A stretch of 64,000 bases of DNA from Streptomyces sp. NBC_01244 (GCF_035987325.1 NZ_CP108488.1:496001-560000); one strand, 5' to 3'; positions 42,409 to 50,461 are shown, numbered from the stretch's first letter. Translations and numbers: made by a program. The notes: generated by a model from the letters alone, not told the origin.

Positions 42409-43260
42409 CTATGCCGCGGTGCCGTCCGGCTCCGTGGTCATGCGGGCCACGTGGAGTGCCAGGTAGGAGACCTCGTCCTCGCTCAGGTGCTCGCCCAGAC
42501 GCAGCTCGACGATCGTCGCCAGCTGCTGCGCGGTGCGGGTCGCCTCCGGGTAGTGCCGGCGGATGCCCTCGCCGATGGTGGACTCGTGCCCCTTCAGCTG
42601 CCGGTGCTGCTGGATGCGCACGAAGAGGTAGCGCACGTGGGTGATGAACCGGGCCGCGCTCATGGACTCCTGGGACACGGACAGCCCGTACCGCTCCCGC
42701 ACGACGGCGAGCATCTGCTGGATGACCCCGGTCATCGTGTACGTGAAGGACAGGTCGCCGGTGGCGAAGCCCGCGTTGACCAGGTGCAGCGCGAGCGCGA
42801 TCGCCTCGGAGTCCTCCAGCCGCGGGTCCAGGCGCTCGTTGATCGCATCCAGCAGGCGCTGCGCCTGGGCGTACTCGGAGGCGTACAGGGCCTGGACCTC
42901 CGCGCGCAGCGGGTACTCGATGACGATGCCGCGCGCGGCCCGGTCCATCGCGCCGGCCACGTGGTCGGCGACGGCGATGGCGAGGGTCGGCCGGGTGGAC
43001 TCGCGCCCCTCGATGCCCGCTTCGTCGAGGGCGATCACGACGGCCCGCAGGACCTCCTCGTCGATGAGGGCGAGGACCTCGCTCAGGTGGTCGGGGTCGC
43101 GGCCGTCCGCCGGAACGAAGACGCGCACGATCAGCGCGGGGTCGACCGGCTTGCCCTGGCGGGAGCTGAACCCGATGCCGCGACCGGTGAGGATGACCTC
43201 CTGGCCCTTGTCGTCGCGCGCGAGGACCACGTTGTTATTGAGGACACGCAGCGCCTTCAA
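42409..43260 (-). CDS. BglG/LicT family transcription antiterminator (CAT domain plus two PRDs)
   Basis: 283 residues from a TTG at 43260, chosen because AAGGAG precedes it and the protein then opens MKALRVLNNNVVLARD, which matches the family start. An ATG at 43311 and a GTG at 43332 lack this support. Residues 1-55 form the RNA-binding CAT domain (VLNNNVVLARDDKGQEVILTGRGIGF), followed by PRD1 (about 65-170, His in AVADHVAGAMD) and PRD2 (His in RFITHVRYLFVRI). The PTS phosphorylates PRD histidines to set activity. In family members the CAT dimer binds a RAT hairpin and blocks the overlapping terminator; such a RAT lies in the leader of the upstream PTS gene on the same strand. Confidence 0.93.
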   Translation of the reverse strand: MKALRVLNNNVVLARDDKGQEVILTGRGIGFSSRQGKPVDPALIVRVFVPADGRDPDHLSEVLALIDEEVLRAVVIALDEAGIEGRESTRPTLAIAVADHVAGAMDRAARGIVIEYPLRAEVQALYASEYAQAQRLLDAINERLDPRLEDSEAIALALHLVNAGFATGDLSFTYTMTGVIQQMLAVVRERYGLSVSQESMSAARFITHVRYLFVRIQQHRQLKGHESTIGEGIRRHYPEATRTAQQLATIVELRLGEHLSEDEVSYLALHVARMTTEPDGTAA

Positions 43261-43344
43261 CGCCTGCTCTCCTTCTCGTTCGCGGTCCGGTTCTGCCCAA
43301 TGATCCCGCATTGTCTGGCACCCCTGCGCCACCCTCTCCCCCGA

Positions 43345-43399
43345 ACCGGTCCGACGCGGGCGCGCCCCACGAGGTGGCGCGCGCCCGCGTCGGACCGGT
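43345..43399 (-). terminator. 20-bp perfect-stem hairpin between the PTS and antiterminator genes
   Basis: Arms ACCGGTCCGACGCGGGCGCG and its exact complement, 15-nt loop, 9 bp after the PTS stop. The antiterminator gene lies downstream on the same strand, so it is either terminated here or reached by partial read-through. No T-run follows. Confidence 0.75.
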
Positions 43400-43407
43400 G
43401 GCGGTCG

Positions 43408-45525
43408 TTACCGCCGTACGGTCACCACGGGGGCGCCGGCGGCGACGGTCTGCCCGGTGTGCGGCTCGACCGAGGTGAGGTCGGCGGTGTTGGTGACGGT
43501 CATGAGGGTGACGGTCGGGTGCTCCGCCGCGCGCACGGCGTCGAGGTCGACCTCGGCGAGGAGGTCGCCGACGGAGACCTGCGTGCCCGCCTCGACGCGG
43601 ACGTCGAAGCCCTCCCCGCGCATCTGCACCGTGTCGATGCCGATGTGGATGAGCACCTCGACTCCGTCCGCGGTACGGATGCCGAAGGCGTGGCCGGTGG
43701 CGGCGACGATGATCAGCTCCCCGTCGACCGGGGCGACGATGCGGCCGTCCGCGGGCTCGATGCCCACGCCTTCGCCGAGCGCGCGGGAGGCGAAGACGGG
43801 GTCCCCGACCTCGTCGAGGCCGACCACACGGCCCGCGACGGGCGCGGCGAGCTCGGTGCCCTTGGCGGGGGTGGAGGCGGGGGCGGGGGCACCGGCTGAG
43901 GAGGCGGATGCGGTGGCGGTGGACGCGCCCACGGCGGTCGTGGCGCCCACGGCGCTCGCGCCGACTGTGACGAGCTCGCGGTCATCGGCCGCCGCGGCCT
44001 CCCCGCGGGAGGCGGCCTCGGCGGCGTCGCGCTCGGCGTTGGCCTGGACGCGGTCCTCCGGGGTGCGGAAGTCGGAGAAGTAGACGAGCGCCATCGAGAC
44101 GAAGAAGGCGGCCGTGATCGCGATGCCGTAGGTGGCCATCGGGGAGAAGACCGGGATGGTCAGCAGGGAGGTGAAGGCGAAGGCCTTGGTGTCCACGCCG
44201 CCCAGGACGCCCACGATCACGCCGCCCACGAGGCAGCCCACGAGCATGCGCGGATAGATCCGCTTGAACCGCAGGTGGATGCCGTACAGCGACGGCTCGG
44301 AGATGCCGCCGAGCAGACCCGCGGCCAGGGCGCCGGTCGCGGTCTGGCGCATCTCCTTCTCGCGGTGGCGCAGCGAGAGCAGCAGGACACCGGCGGTGGC
44401 GCCGAAGCAGGCGAAGTTCCAAGCGCCCATCGGGCCCTGGATGAAGTCGTAGCCGAGGGTGTTGATGTTCACGAGCATGAGCGCGTTCAGCGGCCAGTGC
44501 AGGCCCAGCGGCACCAGGAACGGGTACAGCAGCGGGATGAGGATCGCGAAGACGATCGGGGCGTTGCCGTTCAGCCAGGACAGGCCCTCACCGAGGCCGT
44601 TGCCGGCCCAGACGCCCAGCGGGCCGATGAGGAAGGCGGTGATCGGGATCATGATCAGCATGCTGAAGAACGGCACGAAGACCAGGTGCACGGCCTCCGG
44701 GAAGACGCGCTGCAGGCCCTTGTAGACCAGGGCGAGCAGGGCGACCATCAGCAGCGGCACGAACACCTGGCCGCCGTAGTCGTTCAGCTGCATCGGCAGT
44801 CCGAAGACGTGCGCCACGCACTCCTGGGTGCCCAGGGTTCCGTTGGTGGTGCAGGTGATGCCGGGGATGCCGGACTTCGGGTTGAGCATGCCCGTGAAGT
44901 TCGGGGTCATCACCGCGGCCATCACCGCGGCGCCGACCCAGGGGTCGATCTTCAGCTTCTTGGCCGCGTTGTAGGCGACCATGATGGGCAGGAAGTACAG
45001 CACCGAGCGCCACATGGCGTCGACGAACACCCAGGTGGCGGACTTGTCGGCAGCGCGGAAGTCGACGAAGCCGAGGGCGTCGAGGACGGAGGCGATCGCG
45101 ATGATGAGCGAGGAGCCCAGCAGGACGCCCATGAGGGGGCGGAACGAGTCGGACAGGTACTCGAAGAAGTTGTCGACCACGGCGTAGCGTCCGCGGCTCT
45201 TGGCCCGCATCGCGGCCTTGACGTCCGCGTCGGACTTCGGGCCGGGCGTGCCGCCGCCGCTCATCGACGGCAGGTTCATGATCTCGGAGTAGACGCGTGC
45301 GACGGCGCCGCCGATCACGATCTGCAGACGGTCGCCGGACTGCGGCACGGTGGCCATGACGCCGTCGAGGGCATCGAGCGCGGCCGCGTCGGCCTTCGCC
45401 CCGTCGTGGAGCTGGAAGCGCAGCCTCGTCGCGCAGTGCGTGAGGCTCTCGATGTTCTCGGCTCCGCCGACGCCGCGGAGGATCTGCTCCGCGAGCGTGC
45501 CGGGTCCGGCTACGGGTGTGTTCAT
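43408..45525 (-). CDS. Beta-glucoside-type PTS permease, EIIBCA
   Basis: 705 residues from the ATG at 45525 behind AAGGA. Three PTS domains in B-C-A order: EIIB at about 1-95 with phospho-Cys31 in SLTHCATRLRF; EIIC at about 110-480 (about ten membrane helices, with GISEPSLYGIHLRFKRIYP, the conserved sugar-binding loop); an Ala/Ser/Pro-rich linker; and an EIIA of the Crr type with GHAFGIRTADG and phospho-His627 in EVLIHIGIDTV. The order and motifs fit the Bgl/Glc superfamily, beta-glucoside or sucrose/trehalose branch; the sugar cannot be fixed. Controlled by a RAT/terminator in its leader. EI and HPr are not in the window. Confidence 0.95.
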   Translation of the reverse strand: MNTPVAGPGTLAEQILRGVGGAENIESLTHCATRLRFQLHDGAKADAAALDALDGVMATVPQSGDRLQIVIGGAVARVYSEIMNLPSMSGGGTPGPKSDADVKAAMRAKSRGRYAVVDNFFEYLSDSFRPLMGVLLGSSLIIAIASVLDALGFVDFRAADKSATWVFVDAMWRSVLYFLPIMVAYNAAKKLKIDPWVGAAVMAAVMTPNFTGMLNPKSGIPGITCTTNGTLGTQECVAHVFGLPMQLNDYGGQVFVPLLMVALLALVYKGLQRVFPEAVHLVFVPFFSMLIMIPITAFLIGPLGVWAGNGLGEGLSWLNGNAPIVFAILIPLLYPFLVPLGLHWPLNALMLVNINTLGYDFIQGPMGAWNFACFGATAGVLLLSLRHREKEMRQTATGALAAGLLGGISEPSLYGIHLRFKRIYPRMLVGCLVGGVIVGVLGGVDTKAFAFTSLLTIPVFSPMATYGIAITAAFFVSMALVYFSDFRTPEDRVQANAERDAAEAASRGEAAAADDRELVTVGASAVGATTAVGASTATASASSAGAPAPASTPAKGTELAAPVAGRVVGLDEVGDPVFASRALGEGVGIEPADGRIVAPVDGELIIVAATGHAFGIRTADGVEVLIHIGIDTVQMRGEGFDVRVEAGTQVSVGDLLAEVDLDAVRAAEHPTVTLMTVTNTADLTSVEPHTGQTVAAGAPVVTVRR

Positions 45526-45599
45526 GATGCGTCCTTGCATCCTGGGGCTGATGCCATCCTGCTTCGGTTCGCGATCTCTCACGCCCGGATCCGGGCAAC

Positions 45600-45638
45600 A
45601 AAAAAGGCCCGGGTCGCGCACGCGGCGCCACCCAGGCC
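45600..45638 (-). terminator. Leader terminator of the PTS gene, competing with the RAT
   Basis: On the minus strand: GGCCTGGGT then an inner loop and ACCCGGGCC followed by six T residues. It lies 75 bp before the PTS ATG. Five bases at its 5' end are also the 3' arm of the RAT, so only one structure can form. Confidence 0.85.
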
Positions 45639-45714
45639 TTGCCTCCCCTCAAGCGGTGCACCGCCTTGACGTCGCGTGGCGACGAAGATGGTGTCCTCGG
45701 GGAGTAACAATCCT
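45634..45714 (-). promoter_or_regulatory. RAT element (ribonucleic antiterminator) with an enlarged, branched loop
   Basis: Transcript 5' side AGGATTGTTACTCCCC (45714-45699) and 3' side GGGGAGGCAAGGCCT (45648-45634) form AGG/CCT, the ATTGTTA / GGCAAGG internal loop, and CTCCCC/GGGGAG, which is the LicT/BglG RAT pattern. A usual RAT is about 30 nt; here a 50-nt insertion replaces the apical loop and holds two further hairpins, CGTCGC-CAC-GCGACG (45684-45670) and a TCAAG/CTTGA stem (45669-45649). The matching antiterminator gene lies downstream. Confidence 0.85.
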
Positions 45715-45825
45715 GCGATCGAGATCGATCAGACAAAACCTTAACACCGGGAAATGCGTGCCCGGGACGGCGGCGCCGTGACGCGCCTCGTGGAGCGGGA
45801 TCGGCGGCTCCCGGCGGGGCGCCCC

Positions 45826-46455
45826 CTAGGGCCTGCGGGCCAGCAAGTGGGAGTCGAGGAAGCCGCGTTCGGAGGCCGGGTCGTGGAGGAGGCGGGCGAA
45901 CGTGACGAGACCGGCTCCGGTGAGCAGCTCGGCGAGCCGGTCCGCCGGCCAGCTGTAGGCGGGCGTCACCTTGTGGTCGAAGCGGACCGGATCCGGTCCG
46001 TCGGTCCCGAAGAACGAGACCAGGAGCAGGCCCCCCGGTGCGAGGACGCGGACCTGCTCGGCGAGCAGCGCGGGCAGTTCCGCGGGCGGGGTGTGGATCA
46101 TCGAGTAGTGAGCCAGTACGCCGCCGAGCGAGCCGTCCTCGATGGGGAGGGCCTCCATGCGGGCCTCGTCGAACCGTAGCGCCGGATGGGCCCGGCGGGC
46201 GTGGTCGATCATGGCCGGCGAGAGGTCGAGCCCGAAGGGGTCCAGTCCGAGGTCGTGCAGCATGGCCGTGAGGTGTCCGGGGCCGCACCCGACGTCGGCT
46301 GTTCGCGGGTTCCCCGTGCCTCGCACCAGCTCGGCGAAGGTGGTGATCATGGCGCGCGCGAAGGGCTGTGTCTCCAGCCGATCCGCGAACATCGACGCGT
46401 ACAGCTCGACGATCCCGTCGTAGGCCACCCTGGTCCGCTCTTGATGATCCGCCAC
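45826..46455 (-). CDS. Class I SAM-dependent methyltransferase
   Basis: 209 residues from a GTG at 46455; no ribosome site seen. Rossmann methyltransferase motifs: motif I TADVGCGPGHLTAMLHDLG, motif II acidic in FGLDLSPAMIDHARRAHP, then LPIEDGSLGGVLAHYSMIHTPP and the post-motif VLAPGGLLLVSFFG. The N-terminal VAYDGIVELYASMFADRLE is the typical UbiE/methyltransferase_11 opening. Small-molecule substrate, unknown. It follows the AraC-type regulator gene by 10 bp on the same strand and may be co-transcribed with it. Confidence 0.92.
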   Translation of the reverse strand: MADHQERTRVAYDGIVELYASMFADRLETQPFARAMITTFAELVRGTGNPRTADVGCGPGHLTAMLHDLGLDPFGLDLSPAMIDHARRAHPALRFDEARMEALPIEDGSLGGVLAHYSMIHTPPAELPALLAEQVRVLAPGGLLLVSFFGTDGPDPVRFDHKVTPAYSWPADRLAELLTGAGLVTFARLLHDPASERGFLDSHLLARRP

Positions 46456-46465
46456 GCGAAGGAAG

Positions 46466-47479
46466 CTAGCATCCGCGCGGGGTGACCCGCCCCGCCGAGT
46501 CCGAGAGGGAGCGCCCCGGGGTGGCCCGAGACGACGCCCGGTGTTCGGTGGGGGTGATTCCGTAGGCTTCGCGGAAGGCCCGGCTGAACGTGGTGGCGCT
46601 GGAGAATCCCCAGCGGGCCGCGATCACTTGAACGGGCTGACCGCTCAGGTTCCCGCGTGCGAGGTCGGCGTGGGCCCGCTCCAGCCTGCTCTCGCGGATG
46701 CGTGCCGCGATGCTCAGGTCCTGGCCCGCGAAGAGGGCGTGGAGGCCGCGCAGGGACATGTTGTGCCGGTCCGCGATCACCTGAGGGGTCAGGCCCGGGT
46801 CGCCGAGGTTGTTCTCGATGAAGCGGTGGATCCGCTGCAAGGCCTCCTGGGTGCGCGCCTCGGCGGGCGCCTCGCCGAGGTCACCCAGCTGCTGCGCGAG
46901 GCACGCCGCGGCCAGGTCGAGGGCGATGGCCCCCATCCCGCGCAGCTCCTCCGGGCGGCAGCGCGGGCCGTGTGTGAGCAGCGTCTTCAGGAAGTCGGCC
47001 AGGATCGCCCCTGAGCCCGTGTCCGCGGCCAGGCTCTGCGCGAGCAGGAGGTCCACCCGGTTCGGGCGCAGCGCCAGGGCCGGGCGGGGTATCTGCAGCA
47101 CGATCGTCTCCACCTGCCCGCCCGCGCAGGCCCCTGCGCTCGGTCGTGAGCTGTCCGTGAGCACGAGCCCCCCGGCGACCACCGCATCACGGCCCCGCTG
47201 AGAGATGCGCACCTTGCCCTGCGTCACGAGGGCCAGCTGGAAGTGCTCGGGGTCACCACGCCGGATGTGGGCCGAGGTACGGCGCGAGAGCACCGGCGAG
47301 CAGGCCAGGGACGACAACCGCACCACGCCGAGATCCAGCTCCGTGATCTTCGCGCGGAAGTCGGCCGTGTCCGGGGTGCTGAGCATGACCGGCATCACCT
47401 CGCTGGACACCGCCTCGCAGAACCAGTCGAACCTGTCCTCGCGCGCCACGACGTCTTCCGACGCCCCCAGCGAGCCCAT
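46466..47479 (-). CDS. AraC family transcriptional regulator
   Basis: 337 residues if the ATG at 47479 (MGSLGASEDVVARED) is used; GTG starts up to 46 residues further upstream are possible as none has a clear ribosome site. The N-terminal half is an AraC_binding_2-type domain (DFRAKITELDLGVVRLSSLACSPVLSRRT, HFQLALVTQGKVRISQRGRDAVV). The C-terminal half is the double HTH: FIENNLGDPGLTPQVIADRHNMSLRGLHALFAGQDLSIAARIRESRLERAHADL and QVIAARWGFSSATTFSRAFREAYGITPTEHR. The methyltransferase gene follows 10 bp downstream; the target is otherwise unknown. Confidence 0.9.
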   Translation of the reverse strand: MGSLGASEDVVAREDRFDWFCEAVSSEVMPVMLSTPDTADFRAKITELDLGVVRLSSLACSPVLSRRTSAHIRRGDPEHFQLALVTQGKVRISQRGRDAVVAGGLVLTDSSRPSAGACAGGQVETIVLQIPRPALALRPNRVDLLLAQSLAADTGSGAILADFLKTLLTHGPRCRPEELRGMGAIALDLAAACLAQQLGDLGEAPAEARTQEALQRIHRFIENNLGDPGLTPQVIADRHNMSLRGLHALFAGQDLSIAARIRESRLERAHADLARGNLSGQPVQVIAARWGFSSATTFSRAFREAYGITPTEHRASSRATPGRSLSDSAGRVTPRGC

Positions 47480-47659
47480 GCGATCACCCACACCCTTTGA
47501 CCTGGCGGTGAACCAGTCCTTCACCGGTCGACCCACCGCCGCGCTTCCCCCCGTCACGCGATCAAGTATCTGCCACACGAATCCGGCGGGGACCCGTCCT
47601 CGTGCCCGGTTCCGCACCCCCCCTACCGCCCCGTTGCCTCACCAGGTATCTTGCATCGC

Positions 47660-48034
47660 ATGGAACCAGGTGATTCGACCAAGCAGGCCCGGGCGGCCGC
47701 CCAGCTGCGCAAGGGGGTGCTGGAGTACTGCGTGCTCGCCCTGATGCGGGACCGCCCCCGCTACGGCGTGGAGCTCCTCCACGCCCTGGAGGACTCCGGG
47801 ACCCTGGCCACCAGCCAGGGCACCGTCTACCCGCTGCTCTCGCGGTTGCGCCGCGACGACCTGGTCACCACCACCTGGCAGGAGTCCGCCTCCGGGCCGC
47901 CCCGCCGCTACTACGCGCTCACCGACAGCGGCCGCGCCGCGCTCGACGAGTTCACCCGCGTCTGGCCCGGCTTCCGCAACGCCGTCGACGCCTTCCTGAC
48001 CACCCCGCACCACTCCACCGGAGAATCCGCATGA
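47660..48034 (+). CDS. PadR family transcriptional regulator
   Basis: 124 residues from the ATG at 47660 (a TTG nine bases earlier is possible). PadR winged helix: QLRKGVLEYCVLALMRDRPRYGVELLHALEDSG, then SQGTVYPLLSRLRRDDLVTTTWQESASGPPRRYYALTDSGRAALDEF, followed by a short dimerisation helix. Stop overlaps the HAAS-type membrane gene by ATGA, the classic PadR/HAAS pair in which the regulator controls the membrane partner, often in response to cell-envelope stress. Confidence 0.95.
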   Translation: MEPGDSTKQARAAAQLRKGVLEYCVLALMRDRPRYGVELLHALEDSGTLATSQGTVYPLLSRLRRDDLVTTTWQESASGPPRRYYALTDSGRAALDEFTRVWPGFRNAVDAFLTTPHHSTGESA

Positions 48035-48630
48035 AGACCTCGGCCGACCCCGTACGCGACTACCTCTCCGCCGTCGAGCGCGAGGCCTCCGCCCTGCCCG
48101 CCGACCGTCGCCGGGAACTCCTCGCCGACCTCGCCGAGCACATCGAGGTGACCCGCGCCGAGCGTCCCGACGTCACGATCGGCGAGGTCCTGGCGGAGCT
48201 GGGGGACCCCCGTACGATCGCGGCGACCGCACTGGCCGAGGCGGGCGACGGAGTCGCCGGGACCCCGGCCCCGAGCGGCGCCGGCGCACCCGTCCGGCAG
48301 GGCAAGGTGCACCCCCTGGTCCCGCTCCTGATGCTGACCGTCCCCTTCCTCGTCGCCGCGGTCCTCCCCTACAGCGACGCCACGGCCTTCTTGAGCACCT
48401 TGTTCCGCGTCATCGGCGCGGTGCTCCTCTGCACCTCCGTGCACTGGACCTCCGCCCAGAAGACGACCGGTGTTCTGCTCACCGCCGTCCTGCCGACCCT
48501 CGCCATCGCCATCTGGAAGTTGTTCGCCGCCGCGCCGACGGGCGACAGCGCCGCCAACCTGGCCAACCTGGCGACGCTCGTCCTGCTGGCCGCCACGACG
48601 GCCTGGCTCTGGCGGATCCGCCGCGCCTGA
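48031..48630 (+). CDS. HAAS-domain membrane protein (PadR partner)
   Basis: 199 residues; ATG overlaps the PadR stop. Residues 1-70 form the three-helix HAAS signalling domain: VRDYLSAVEREASALPADRRRELLADLAEHIEVTRAE, followed by VGEVLAELGDP-like IGEVLAELGDPRTIA. After a linker there are about four membrane helices (LVPLLMLTVPFLVAAVLP, FRVIGAVLLCTSVHW, VLLTAVLPTLAIAIWKLF, LATLVLLAATTAWLW). In such pairs the HAAS protein is thought to modulate the PadR response at the membrane. Confidence 0.88.
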   Translation: MKTSADPVRDYLSAVEREASALPADRRRELLADLAEHIEVTRAERPDVTIGEVLAELGDPRTIAATALAEAGDGVAGTPAPSGAGAPVRQGKVHPLVPLLMLTVPFLVAAVLPYSDATAFLSTLFRVIGAVLLCTSVHWTSAQKTTGVLLTAVLPTLAIAIWKLFAAAPTGDSAANLANLATLVLLAATTAWLWRIRRA

Positions 48631-48664
48631 GGCGCTGTTCCCGGATGCGGATCCGGCAAGAGCC

Positions 48665-49453
48665 TCAGGTGAGGGACTGGGCGGCGTAGAGGGTGCCGAC
48701 GGCGGCGGCCAGGGTCCCCAGGAGGAGCCGGAGGGCCTTCTCGGGGAGGTGGGGCTGGACGCGGGCGCCGAGGTAGCCGCCGATGAGTCCCCCCGCCCCG
48801 CAGGCCAGGCCCAGGAACCAGTCCGGCGCGATGCTGCCCGGCCCGGAGAGCGCCAGCAGGGCGTACGTGGCGGCGCCGACCACGGAGGTGGCGAAGGTCG
48901 AGGCCAGGGCCGCCGGGGCGACTTGGGCCACGGGCGCCCCGCGGCCGACGAGGACGGGGCCGAGGAGGGAGCCGCCGCCGATGCCGTAGATCCCGCCGAC
49001 CACGCCGACGGCCAGGGCCAGACCGGTCACCGCGCGCGGCGACAGCGCGTCACGGGCCTGTCGGGAACGTCGGGACGGCAGGAGCGTGCGGATGATCAGC
49101 CACAGCCCGAGCGGAAGCAGGAAGCCGGCCACGAGGGCCTTGAAGACGACCGGGCCCGGGATCGCGAAAACCCGGATGGCGGCGCCGACGACCACGCCGG
49201 GCAGGGTTCCGAGGACCAGCCTCCGTACCAACGGCCCGTGCAGGGTGCCGGTGCGGTGGTGGCGCAGGAGCGCACCGGGGCCGGCGACGACGTTGTAGAG
49301 CAGGTTGGTCGGTGTGACCGCAGGGCTCGGGACCGCGAACACGCTCAGCTGTACGGGCAGCAGGAACACCGCCCCGGAGACGCCGACCGGTGCGGTGATC
49401 ACCGCGATCAGCAGGCCGGTGACGAGGCCGGCCAGGCCGGTCCCCCAGTCCAA
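48665..49453 (-). CDS. TauE/SafE (TSUP) family membrane permease
   Basis: 262 residues from a TTG at 49453, six bases after the upstream stop. Eight or so membrane helices with the TSUP repeat signatures: GLLIAVITAPVGVSGAVFLLPVQL near the start and VGVVGGIYGIGGGSLLGPVLVGRG in the second half. The family moves sulfur-containing or other organic and inorganic anions (sulfite, sulfoacetate, taurine products). It lies downstream of an HTH-TOBE protein gene, and TOBE/Mop domains bind molybdate or tungstate, so oxyanion transport or control is an interesting possibility, not a proven one. Confidence 0.9.
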   Translation of the reverse strand: MDWGTGLAGLVTGLLIAVITAPVGVSGAVFLLPVQLSVFAVPSPAVTPTNLLYNVVAGPGALLRHHRTGTLHGPLVRRLVLGTLPGVVVGAAIRVFAIPGPVVFKALVAGFLLPLGLWLIIRTLLPSRRSRQARDALSPRAVTGLALAVGVVGGIYGIGGGSLLGPVLVGRGAPVAQVAPAALASTFATSVVGAATYALLALSGPGSIAPDWFLGLACGAGGLIGGYLGARVQPHLPEKALRLLLGTLAAAVGTLYAAQSLT

Positions 49454-49459
49454 GGCCGT

Positions 49460-49852
49460 TCAGCCGCGTTCGACGTGCACGCTGGTCGACTTCACTCGGG
49501 CGGTGACCGTCACGCCCGGCTCCAGGCCGAGTTCCTCGACGGCCTCCCGGGTCAGCAGCGACACCACCCGGTGCGGCCCCGCCTGGACCTCCACCTGCGC
49601 CGAGACGGTGCCCAGCCTGATCGCGGTCACGATCCCCGGGAAGGCGTTGCGCGCCGAGGTGTACGGGGTGTCCTCGCCGTCGGCGCCTTCATGGGCGACC
49701 TCCACGCAGAACGCGGCGAGGTCGGGCCCCTCCACGATGCGCCGGTTGCCCTGCCGGTGGGTCGGGAAGCGGCTCGCGTCGGCCCACCGCCGCACCGTGT
49801 CCACGCTCACGCCCAGCAGCTCGGCGGCCTGCCCCATCGTGTACGACTCCAT
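49460..49852 (-). CDS. HTH (MerR/excisionase-like) plus TOBE/Mop-domain protein
   Basis: 130 residues from the ATG at 49852 (MESYTMGQAAELLG; a GTG three codons upstream is possible). Residues 1-45 form a MerR/excisionase-like helix-turn-helix (YTMGQAAELLGVSVDTVRRWADASRFPTHRQGNRRIVEGPDL). Residues about 62-130 are a TOBE/Mop domain (SARNAFPGIVTAIRLGTVSAQVEVQAG, SLLTREAVEELGLEPGVTVTARVKSTSVHVE), a fold that in other proteins binds molybdate or tungstate oxyanions. Similar single-HTH plus TOBE proteins usually sit beside modABC; here the partner is a TSUP permease, 6 bp downstream on the same strand. Confidence 0.88.
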   Translation of the reverse strand: MESYTMGQAAELLGVSVDTVRRWADASRFPTHRQGNRRIVEGPDLAAFCVEVAHEGADGEDTPYTSARNAFPGIVTAIRLGTVSAQVEVQAGPHRVVSLLTREAVEELGLEPGVTVTARVKSTSVHVERG

Positions 49853-49926
49853 GAGGTCCACCCTAGGGGCAGCAGGGCATGGGCAGGTTCACCGCCCTCG
49901 GCCCCCGCCGGAGCGGGCTCCCGCCG

Positions 49927-49951
49927 GGGCAAACCGATCATCGGTTTGCCC
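49927..49951. promoter_or_regulatory. 11-bp perfect inverted repeat upstream of the HTH-TOBE gene
   Basis: Arms GGGCAAACCGA and TCGGTTTGCCC with a 3-bp centre (TCA). It lies 75 bp upstream of the HTH-TOBE start and 150 bp upstream of the cold-shock gene. It lacks a T-run, so it looks like an operator rather than a terminator. Confidence 0.5.
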
Positions 49952-50053
49952 TCCTCGGGCAAGTGGGTAGATCATGCCTCGTGATCGGCAGTCGTGTGTC
50001 CGAAGTACCGCTTCACCAAGCGTCGGAGGACCAGGGCAAGCAACCCACACCCA

Positions 50054-50077
50054 AGGGTCCTCACAAGCGAGGACCCT
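50054..50077 (+). promoter_or_regulatory. 5' UTR hairpin of the cold-shock gene
   Basis: Perfect 9-bp stem AGGGTCCTC / GAGGACCCT with a 6-nt loop, ending 11 bp before the AGGGAG ribosome site. Its fixed position in the leader suggests a role in mRNA stability or temperature response; this was not tested. Confidence 0.55.
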
Positions 50078-50100
50078 CGTCCCCGACAGGGAGCATTCAG

Positions 50101-50304
50101 ATGGCCACCGGAACTGTGAAGTGGTTCAACTCGGAAAAGGGCTTCGGCTTCATCGAGCAGGACGGCGGCGGCCCCGACGTCTTCGCCCACTACTCCAACA
50201 TCAACGCCCAGGGCTTCCGTGAGCTCCAGGAGGGCCAGAAGGTCGAGTTCCAGGTCACGCAGGGCCAGAAGGGCCCGCAGGCCGAGGACATCCGTCCCCT
50301 CTGA
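50101..50304 (+). CDS. Cold-shock protein, CspA family
   Basis: 67 residues from the ATG at 50101 with AGGGAG upstream. Complete CSD fold: [32 protein letters not shown] with RNP1 (KGFGFI) and RNP2 (DVFAHYS) and a final EDIRPL. It binds single-stranded RNA or DNA as a chaperone. Streptomyces carry many copies, so this need not be the cold-induced one. The leader hairpin and the terminator after the stop frame a single-gene unit. Confidence 0.97.
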   Translation: MATGTVKWFNSEKGFGFIEQDGGGPDVFAHYSNINAQGFRELQEGQKVEFQVTQGQKGPQAEDIRPL

Positions 50305-50330
50305 GCCGCAGCTCTGAGCGCAGCATCCAG

Positions 50331-50359
50331 ACGCCCCGCATCGCTTCGGTGCGGGGCGT
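50331..50359 (+). terminator. Intrinsic terminator after the cold-shock gene
   Basis: 10-bp perfect stem ACGCCCCGCA / TGCGGGGCGT with a 9-nt loop, 27 bp after the stop. Confidence 0.75.
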
Positions 50360-50461
50360 CGCCGCGTCCGTGGCCCGCAGACCGCGGGCCGTGGCCGGCA
50401 GCCGCACCCCGCAGCCCGCGGGCACCTCGCCGTCGGGCCGGTCCGGGTCCCGCCGTACTCT

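Noticed and set aside
48640..48664. Hairpin CCGGAT...ATCCGG between the HAAS and TSUP genes
   Set aside because: Only six base pairs without a T-run; too weak to call a terminator.
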